The translations under genes were made by a program, and so were the position numbers. Below the pieces are notes generated by a model, which saw only the letters and a list, made by a program, of their open reading frames with translations, ran no database searches and was not told where the DNA came from. This document shows, piece after piece, positions 38,518 through 46,800 of a DNA stretch of 64,000 nucleotides. The first letter of the stretch is position 1; each line of letters starts with the position of its first letter. The DNA is from Malassezia japonica (Eukaryota > Basidiomycota > Malasseziomycetes > Malasseziales > Malasseziaceae): assembly GCF_029542785.1 (NCBI RefSeq), contig NC_083372.1:558001-622000 (forward strand). The letters are read 5' to 3'.

Positions 38518-40494
38518 CTACCGCCGATTGCGGCTCTCGGCGCCGGGCCCAGTAGGCCGCCGCGGCATGCCACCCTCTGCCTCGTCAATGTCGCCTTCCG
38601 CCTCGGTGCGGATGCGCTCGATTTCGTCGAGGATCGGCTTGTATTCCATAAAGCGTTTTTCGGCGAGCTGGATTAGTCGTGATACGTACGTCGAAACCGT
38701 CGCGGCGAAGCTGCTTGCCCCGCGACGTGCCCTCGCTCTGGGTGTGGGCAAGCGAGGCCCAGTAGTGCTTGGTGCGCAGGTAGAACGTCTGTAGGACTTC
38801 GCCGGGCTGCGGCGTTGAAAGGACGTCTTCTTCCGTGCGGTTTGCGTCCTTGGCGACGCCCATAAAAGCGGTCGCTTCGCGGCGGAGCGCCGCCTGGCGC
38901 TCGACGATTGCCTGCGCCTCTTCGGGCGAAATGTCCTCGAGCTCGAGATCGGCGACCTCCATGAGTTCGTTGTCGTCCGACTCGACGGTCTCTTCGACGC
39001 CCTCCTGCTCCTCGGGCTCGGGCTCGGGCTCGTCGTCGTCGTCGTCGTCGTCGTCGGAGCTGGAGTCGGAGTCGGAGTCGGAGTCGTCTTCGTCGTCCGA
39101 CTCTTTCCACTCGAGCTTGTCGATCGGGCACTCTTTGAGGCAAACGACCTGGTTCATTTTCGAGAGGTCGATGGTATAAAAGTCGTCCAGGGTGTACTCG
39201 CGGTCGCCGCTCTCAAAGATCCCGCCATAGATATACAAGGTGTTGCGCTGCACGGCCAGCATCGCATTGTACCGCTCGAGCGGCAGCATCGACCTAGGGT
39301 CGTCGTCTTCGTCGACGTCCATCGCGTCGTTTCTCTTCTTCTTTTGCTTGCGCAGATTAAGACTGATCCAGCGGCCATTGCCAGCGAGCTGGTAGCCGTA
39401 CAAGGCGTTGTGAAAAACCGAGTCCATCGACTCTTCGTCCTGCTCCGTGTCCGTGACGCCGCCAAAGAGCACGCCAGTGCTCCGGTTCGCCCACAAGGCC
39501 ATGGTGCAGCCCGAGCGGGGGGGGTTGGGGGCGTACCCAATCTTGCGGCGCTTGGACCACTGGATCTTGGTCAGGTCCTCGTCCATGTGCAGCATCCACG
39601 TATCCTCGAGCGCCACACCCTGCGTGCGTTGCCCCTTGACGTATTTCTTGCAGTAGCCGCCATACAGAACCAGGCCTTCCGGCGTCGGCAGGAACGAGAA
39701 TCCGCTGCGCGCGCCGGGCCGGCGCAGGTCGTTTTGCTTGATTTCGTGCCACTTGTACTCGAGCGTATCAAAGACCCACAAATCCTGCAGGTACGACGTG
39801 CGGATGCCCGTGTCGACAAAGCCGCCAAAGAGCACGATAAAATGCTTCCACATCGCCATGCGGTGACCGCTGCGCCCGCACGGCCGTACCTTGGTCTCGA
39901 CCTTTTCCCATGCACGCTCCGCAATCGAGTACACCCACAGGTCGCGGTAGTGGTGGAACGAGGTCTGCTTTGTCCCGGCAAACTCCCCGCCAAAGCACCA
40001 CAGCTGGCCGCCGCTGGCCGGCGACCCGACCATTTGATGCGCGCTGCGCGGTCCAGGCTGCGTATGGCCTGCGTCAGCTAGAATACATACATGCATACGA
40101 GCGCCACTCGTTTTTTTCCGGAATGTAGCGAAATAGGTCCTGGTAGAACACGCACGAGTCGCCGTCAAAGTACTCGCCGCCGTACAGCCACAAATCGTTG
40201 CCAAGCGGGCATGGCGTGAGGCTGGGTAAGTCGTGCGACGTACGTAGCATTGGCGCGGCGTGTCGGCTCGACGCCGACCTTTTCCTCGGCCGCAGCGTGC
40301 TGCTGTTCCCACTGCGTGCGGTACTGTTCCAGAAGCGCATCGAGGTCGTCCTCGTCCATCTGGTCGATATCGCCCTTGCCCTTTCCTTTGCCCTTGGCCT
40401 GCTTCGTCGCCCGCCGCTCCGCGAGCTTCTCCTGCTTCGCCTTCTTGGCGGCCTTCGCCGCGGCCTTGCCTGCACCCTTGGCTGCCTTGCCCAT
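38518..40494 (-). CDS. KEL3: Kelch-repeat protein (Kel3/KLHDC4-like)
   Basis: Four exons (40244-40494, 40091-40221, 38690-40068, 38518-38667), three 22-nt introns, 636 residues. The N-terminus is Lys/Ala-rich (GKAAKGAGKAAAKAAKKAK) followed by a short acidic segment. A six-bladed Kelch propeller starts near LWLYGGEYFDGD and includes PRSAHQMV, LWCFGGEFAGTKQTSFHHY, GHRMAMWKHFIVLFGGF and GLVLYGGYCKKYVKGQ. An acidic Ser/Asp/Glu run at about 446-490 interrupts the end, and the C-terminal domain (TFYLRTKHYWA; GFDLAEKRFMEYKPILDEIE after the last intron) is the conserved DUF4110-type tail. The cellular role of Kel3/KLHDC4 is poorly defined. Confidence 0.88.
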
Positions 40495-40563
40495 GCAAAA
40501 AAAACCTTCTCCACGGATCGGCGCACTTTTTCCTCCACTCTTCCGTCGCTTTTCGTCGAGAGG

Positions 40564-41736
40564 ATGATTGGCGGCTCCCGCCCCTGGCGCCCGACATGTG
40601 CGACGGCAGGCACTCTGAAACGTATGGTGGCGCCTAGCGCCCCTATGCGTCCTGTCGTTCCGATGACGCGCTCGCGCGCGCCGTTGCGCAGTGCGCACAC
40701 GGCCGCGACCGAGCCGCTGAAACCCAAGATCGTGACGGCCTATGCCTTTGCGGCCAAGCCCCGGGAGCAGGACCAAAAAGACGAGGACGGCAAAGAGCAC
40801 CCTCGCGAGCTCATCGGTAAGATTGACCCCGAGAGCGAGCTCGGCAAGTGGCGTGCGTCGCTCCTGGAAGGCGGCGACGCCGGCGAAGACGCGCTGATGA
40901 TTACCAAGACCCCCGACTGCGCTACGGTCATGATGGGCGTCGCGGACGGTGTCGGTGGCTGGACCGAGACCGGTGTGGACCCCTCGCACTTTTCCAACGC
41001 ACTCCTTTACTATGCCACACTCTATGCCGAAAAGCAGGCGACGTTGCCGCCACCGAGCGAGGCGCTCGCGCATGCTTTCCAAGAGGTGAGCAGCGACGCA
41101 TCGATCCAAGCCGGCAGCTCGACCGCGTGTCTGCTGCGCCTTGATATGGTGCGCGGCAAGATCCAGAGCGCGAACCTGGGCGACTCGGGCTTTGTGCATC
41201 TCCGTCCGGACCCCGCGAGTCCCGACGGCCGTCTGGAGGTGGTGGCGCACTCGCCGCCGCAGCTGTACGGATTCAACACGCCATACCAGCTTGCCAAGGT
41301 CCCTGCCGCGTTACGGCAGCCCGGCTCGCTGAGCAACAAGCCGGGCGACGCACAAGTCGCCGAAGAGGAGCTGAAGCAGGGCGACATGGTCCTGCTGATG
41401 ACTGACGGCTTCTTGGATAATGTGCACTGCAAGCTCCCGCCAAAAGAGGCGCTGACGCCCGATGCGCCGCAGCGCCCCGAGCTCCTGCAGCTGCTCGATA
41501 TGCTGCAGGACAAGCACCGTGAGCACTGGGCCACCCGCAAGCAGCCCTCGACGCTCGCCGAGGAAAAACAAGACTTTACCAACATCGTCGCATCGACACT
41601 GATGCAGTACGCACGGCTCTGCCAGTCGACCGAAGAAAAGGTGTCGCCCTTCCAGCTCGAGGCGGCCCGCTACGGCATTCATTACCCGGGAGGCAAAGTA
41701 GACGACATCGCGCTCGTGTGTGCGACCGTCGTGTAA
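40564..41736 (+). CDS. PTC7: Mitochondrial PP2C-type phosphatase Ptc7
   Basis: 390 residues, single exon. A Mg/Mn-dependent Ser/Thr phosphatase of the matrix; in yeast it dephosphorylates Coq7 and promotes coenzyme Q synthesis, a link to COQ8 in this window. The first ~45 residues are Arg/Pro/Ala-rich and acid-poor, a mitochondrial presequence. PP2C motifs: GVADGVGGWTETGVDP (about 127), SSTACLLRLD, SANLGDSGFVHLR (about 205), LLMTDGFLDNV (about 279) and KVDDIALVCA (about 380). DGVGGW followed by GxDP is typical of PPTC7 rather than other PP2Cs. An ATG at 40624 could also serve. It is divergent from KEL3 across 69 bp. Confidence 0.92.
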   Translation: MIGGSRPWRPTCATAGTLKRMVAPSAPMRPVVPMTRSRAPLRSAHTAATEPLKPKIVTAYAFAAKPREQDQKDEDGKEHPRELIGKIDPESELGKWRASLLEGGDAGEDALMITKTPDCATVMMGVADGVGGWTETGVDPSHFSNALLYYATLYAEKQATLPPPSEALAHAFQEVSSDASIQAGSSTACLLRLDMVRGKIQSANLGDSGFVHLRPDPASPDGRLEVVAHSPPQLYGFNTPYQLAKVPAALRQPGSLSNKPGDAQVAEEELKQGDMVLLMTDGFLDNVHCKLPPKEALTPDAPQRPELLQLLDMLQDKHREHWATRKQPSTLAEEKQDFTNIVASTLMQYARLCQSTEEKVSPFQLEAARYGIHYPGGKVDDIALVCATVV

Positions 41737-41742
41737 TGTACG

Positions 41743-42519
41743 CTAGTGATGCAATTCTACGCGCTGACCAGGCTGCCACTCTTGCACAGCCTTGGCAATG
41801 TTGGTCCAGTAGCGCAGCTGCACCGCGAGGTTCTTGATGCGGTCGGTGTCGAGCGGCGTAGCCTCAAACGCCCCATCGAGCTCGCCAAGGACGCGAGTGA
41901 GGTGCGCTTCGTTCTGCACACCGACCTCTTCGACCGTCGCGCGGTCCTCGGCCTCGCTCAGCGCCTCTTGGAGCTCCAACACCTCCATCAGTAGCTCGGG
42001 GTCCTCGAGCGAGGCGCCTTCCTCGACATCGCCGGCACCAGCAATTTCCAGCAGGTAGATCGCACGGTCGAGGGGGCGCACAAGCGTCTCGTACGCTTTG
42101 TTCACAATCGCGCTCTGCTGCGCGCCGATCTGCTGCTCCTTGTCGGGGCGCGCGACAAGGCGGTCGGGATGCGTCACCGCCATCTGCTTGCGCCACTGCG
42201 CTTTGAGCTCTTTCGGGTCAACCTTCCAGCCATTGCCGGGGACAGACGACCGGGGGACACCGAGGATCGAAAAGTAGTCCACCTCGCTCGGCACCGGCTG
42301 CAGGGCATGGCACGCGCCACACTGCAGCGCCGCCGCATCGTTCGTCGCGCCACACGCCGCACACGCTTTGCTGGGAACGGTCGAGTAGGCCTTGTAGAGA
42401 GGAAGTGCGTATTGCCGAGGCACGGCCATCACCGAGGGGCGTGCCGCCGCACGGCGCGCCACGCCGAGCATTCGCAACATGGTGGTCCCTTGCTGCTGAA
42501 TAAGCTCCTCCACGCTCAT
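41743..42519 (-). CDS. JAC1: Mitochondrial J-type co-chaperone Jac1/HscB with zinc-finger N-domain
   Basis: 258 residues from the first ATG; the internal ATG at 42480 starts a better presequence (MLRMLGVARRAAARPSVMAV). It stimulates the mitochondrial Hsp70 Ssq1/mortalin during iron-sulfur cluster transfer from Isu1. Features: two CxxC pairs (CAACGATND, CGACHAL), a J domain (DYFSILGVPRSSVP, WRKQMAVTHPDRL with HPD) and a C-terminal three-helix bundle that binds Isu1 (ELLMEVLELQEALSEAED). The CxxC pairs are present in human HSCB but missing in S. cerevisiae Jac1. The stop lies 6 bp from the convergent PTC7 stop. Confidence 0.92.
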   Translation of the reverse strand: MSVEELIQQQGTTMLRMLGVARRAAARPSVMAVPRQYALPLYKAYSTVPSKACAACGATNDAAALQCGACHALQPVPSEVDYFSILGVPRSSVPGNGWKVDPKELKAQWRKQMAVTHPDRLVARPDKEQQIGAQQSAIVNKAYETLVRPLDRAIYLLEIAGAGDVEEGASLEDPELLMEVLELQEALSEAEDRATVEEVGVQNEAHLTRVLGELDGAFEATPLDTDRIKNLAVQLRYWTNIAKAVQEWQPGQRVELHH

Positions 42520-42521
42520 GC

Positions 42522-43806
42522 ATGGCGTCGGCGGCGCTGTTTGACCCGACGCTCCATGCCGCGTACTACCAGCACCGGTGGGCGTCGCAGAAAGAGAACG
42601 CGGTGCTGGTGTGCGTCCGTGATGTGCTGAGACTCCGGCGCGCGTTTCCCGCGCTGTTCGAGGCAGGCGCAGTGCGGCTCTACCGGCACGCCCAGTGGCC
42701 GTGCGTCTATGCGACGGTCGTCGCGACGGTCGTGGCCGTGCGCGAGGCAGAGGGACAGACAGAGTATACGGGTACGTGCCTAGGCTTATGCAGTCGACGA
42801 CGGGTCGGCCGCGATCGACGTGCAGTGCGCGCCGACGCTAAAAAAGGCGGCGCCGGGGATCTATAGCTGCTATGTCCCGGCGGACGGGCACCACGACGCG
42901 CCGAGACTCGCGGTAGGCGACGTTGTGCGTGTGACGGGGCGCGTATTTGACCGCCGCGACCGGTCTCGGTCGATGGACGTGGAGAGCGTCGAGGTCGTCG
43001 CCGATCCGACGCACGAGCCGGCTCATATGCTCGAGGCGCTTGCGCGGAGCGACGGCATGTATCGCCGTGCGCCCGACATGCCCAAAGAGTGTGGCGTAAT
43101 TGAAGAGCTCGACGGGGGGGCGGTGACTGAGGCAGGGAGGGCTGACATGCGCCCTGCACCGGCTGCCTCTTTTCGAGAAACGGGCGCACGATCGAAAGTG
43201 GGGGGCCTACCAAGCGCTCAGGGAAAAGACGCTATGGCGCCTCCTTTAGTACCCGCGCTGGCACGCCCTCGGCCCCCCCAGCCCCCCGCTCCGTCATCCA
43301 CCCGGGCCATGGTCGAGTTCCTACAAGACTACCTCGCCGCCAAGACATCCGCCGCGCTCGGCCCTGGCCTGGTGCGTTCGCGGCACCTGATTCCCTCCTT
43401 TACCCTCCCCGGCCTGATAACCAGTGCGTCGGTACAGCGTGCAGCGCATGCGCTTGTGCAGCACAAGCTCCAAGGCCGTGCACTTCCCGAACACGCCCTG
43501 GCCGACAAAGAGCACCAGCTCCTGTCGCACTGCCTCGACCAGCTCGTACGCACCGGCGCCCTGCTCGAGCGGCGCGGCACACCTCGACGCTTCCAAGTCG
43601 TGTGCCCCGCGCTGCTCGGCGCGTACATCTGTGCACTGCTCGGCGTGTCGTCCGCTCCATTTTCCACACCCGAGATGCACCGCCGCCTGCGCCGCGCCGA
43701 CCCCCGTTTGAAGGCGGTGCCCCTCGCCCACATAGACGCCGCGCTCGCGCACCTCGCCGCGCATGGCGTCGTGGCCGCCGACGGCCCTGTTTGGATACCT
43801 TTGTAG
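42522..43806 (+). CDS. STN1: Stn1-like OB-fold subunit of the CST telomere complex
   Basis: Exons 42522-42771 and 42794-43806 (22-nt intron), 420 residues. The N-terminal OB fold (about 15-170) reads LFDPTLHAAYYQHRWA, YRHAQWPCVYATVVATVVAV, then EYTVDDGSAAIDVQC across the intron, and VGDVVRVTGRVFDRRDRSRS with VESVEVVADPTHEP. This is the Stn1 OB pattern, including the partner-like SxxxD/N rim. After a Pro-rich linker, the C-terminal ~170 residues (VEFLQDYLAA, ALLERRGTPRRFQVV, HLAAHGVVAADGPVW) look like paired winged helices, as expected for Stn1. It would cap telomeres and recruit polymerase alpha with Ctc1/Ten1. An RPA32-like protein is the main alternative. Confidence 0.7.
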
Positions 43807-43817
43807 TCTCTATCGCT

Positions 43818-46800
43818 CTACAACGTTGCCAGCATCGCTGCGCCAAAATCGGACGCAACGGCCTGCAGCTGCTCGACTTCCGGCGGGTGCGCCGGCGTCC
43901 AGTGCATCGTCGGCTCCGGCGCACTGGCGTGCGACGCAATGAGCCGCGCGAGGTTGTGCAGGACGACGAGCATCTCGGAGCGGGCGACAGTCGTCATGAG
44001 ATTCGGCGACGACGGGGGATACAAGGCCGGCACGGCCTCGATGAGCTCGTGCGTGCGCTGCGTCGCCTGCTGCAGCGCATGGTGCTCGTTCGGGGAGAGC
44101 GTCCCCTTTTCCGACTTGGCCAAGAGCGGCGGGAGGATATGGGGCAGCGTCGCATAGTCGAGTAGCACGCGCCCAGCCGTGTTCCACCCTTCGATGGTAA
44201 ATGGCTTGCCGGCGGCGCGCGCCTCCTGCTCCGCCTCGCCAAACGGACGGAACAGGTCGAGGAGGAGCCCGGCGTCGCCACGCACAAACGCTTCCGGCGC
44301 GAGGCGCGTCACGGCAATCTGGTGCGCGTTCGACAGGCTCTCGGCACGCAGCCAGCACACGTACTCGTGGTAGTAGTTGTTCGCCGCGTGCGCCGCAATC
44401 GCCTCGGCGCCGGCGCGCCACGTCGCGGGAATGCACAGCGTGTCGAGGAACGCCGCGTGCTCCGCCAGGTGCTCGACGTTGCGCTCGAGCAGCGCCTGCA
44501 CCGCAGCCTGGCGCACGTGCGCCTCCTCGATGTGCAGGAGGACAAACGCGGCCCAGTGCCACAGGCCCTGGCTCTCGATCTGCGCGGCGTAGGCAATCGA
44601 GAGGCGCGCGCCGTGCTCGGCGTCGGCAAAGTCGCGTACGTCGAGCGCACGCGCGAGCGTCACGTACGTGTGCCACGGAAGCGTGTGCTCGGTCGCACTC
44701 GCGCCAAAGTTGCGCGCGTTCAGCACGTGGTCGAGGGGGTAGGTGGGGTCGACGTGCAGCTGCACCAGCTCGTACATCGCGTCCCATTCCACGCCAGGAC
44801 GCTGCGCGAGTTCGCGCAGCTTGAGCGCGCCGAGCTTCGCCGCATCGTAGTACGCAGGCAGCGGCGGCTGCGTGTCGCTCAGCGACCGCAGCGCCGCTTC
44901 GTAGGATGCCACACTCGCCGCGAGCGGCGCCTCCCACGGCACGCCGTACCACACGTGAAGGCCGAGTGCGCGGCGCCAGTCGAGGCCGGCGGCGACCTTG
45001 GCATCCGTGCCGAGGTGGCCGCACAGCAGCTCGTAGATGCGGCGCATCGCGGGCTCGAGCAGCGGCACGACCTGCTCGGTCTGCCACACGCTCAGCTGTG
45101 TCGCGAGGTACTCTTTGCTCGCGGCGTCGCCGCCGGCCTGCGCGACGAGCGTCGCGAGGCGCACATCGTTCGCCTCGAGCGCCGCGTCGGCCGCATGCTC
45201 GACCTGGAAGCCAGACAGCAGCGCAAAGATCAGCTCGGTGGAGCGGGATGCGGCGCGGTGCGCACGCGCCTCGGTCTGCACCGACGCGGCGGCGGCGCGC
45301 GCAAGCCACTGCGACAGTGCGCTCTTGCGGCGCAGCTGCTCGACCTTGGCGCGCAGCGACGGCGCAGCGTCCGCCGGCAGCTCGTCGCGCAGCGGATCAA
45401 AGAGCGCGCTGCCGAGGTGCCAGAACTGCGCGGCGTACCGCTTGTCGTCCGCAGCATAGTGCTGCGCGTGCGTCTGGAACGACGTGCCGGGCTTGGGGCG
45501 CACAAACGGCACGCCGTCCGCCACCGTTACGGTCGACGCGCTGCGCTGCTGCGCAAGGAGCGCCTCGGCGAGCTGCGCCGCCTCGGCGGGATCGGCGCCG
45601 ATGCGCACGCGGTCCAGCACGACCTCTGACGTGCCCGGCAGGGTCGTGCGGTGCAGCAGGCCGTTGTGCACGAGCGCGTCGCGGGGCCCGCAGCCGATAC
45701 GAAAGCTGCGGCCGAACGAGAGGCCCGCGTCGCGCGAAAAGAGGCCGTCGTCCAGCACGGACTGGGCGAGTGGCACACGCGCAACGGGAATCGGCGCGGC
45801 AAACGGCGTGTCGATCGCCTGGTCCGGCACGTCGGCCGCGTCGGCCGCGCCGGCCTCTTCCGTGACGTCTTCCACGTCTGGAACATCCGCCTTGGCGTCC
45901 ACCGCGTCGACGTCCGCCATAAAGCTGGGACTCTTACTCACGCCTGCCGCCGGTCCCTGGCGCGGAGGCGTGTGCCCAAAAAAACTCGCCCGCATTACTT
46001 GCACTTTGCGAGGGAGCGCGCTCGGCGCGGGCGACGCAAGACGCGCGACGCTCGGCGCGGGCGATCCAAAGCGGCCCGGCGTCGCGGAGCGAGGGCGCTG
46101 TGCGACCGTCGGCACCCAGACGTCCGCCTCGTCGTCTTCGAGGTCCTCCTCACGGAAGTCGCTCTCGTTGCTCTCGCTGTGCTGCTCGTCGCCGAGCTGC
46201 ATGGCAGGCACTTCGTCCTCGCTCTCGCTCTCCGAGTCGTCGAGACCGTAGCGCGAAAAGTGCTGCACGATAAAGGTCCACGTGCCAGACGTCGGCTCGT
46301 ACGACACAAACTCGGTCTCTTTTTTGTTCTTGAGCTTGGTAATGTGCTGCTTGACGCGCGCGTGCGACGGATCCTTGAGCGGCTCGCGCGTCGCGCGGTC
46401 CAGCGGCCAGCACCCCTCGAGGCTCACGCGCGCAGGCACATTGAGGCCGTGGCCGAGCGCGGCCTTGGGCACGGGCACGTAGCCGGGCTGCAGGCCGTCG
46501 AGCGGCGTCTCGGACTCGAGGTCCTCTTCCTGGGGGTACACAAAGCACTCTTTTGCGCGCAGCTGCACGACGCCTCCGCCGATGCACGCGAGGTCAGGCA
46601 GCGACGCGAGGTCGACCGGCTCGAGGAACGCGACCTCACCAAAGCCGATGCGCTTCACGCTAAAGTCGGCGAGCGAGGCAAGCGCCTCGTAGTCCATGCT
46701 ACGCAGCTCGGTGAGCGCGGGCGTAAGCACATAGTCGCCGTGCTGCGGCGCACGCGGCAGCGACTGGCGCGGGCGCGGAGGCTCGCTCACGCGCGACACG

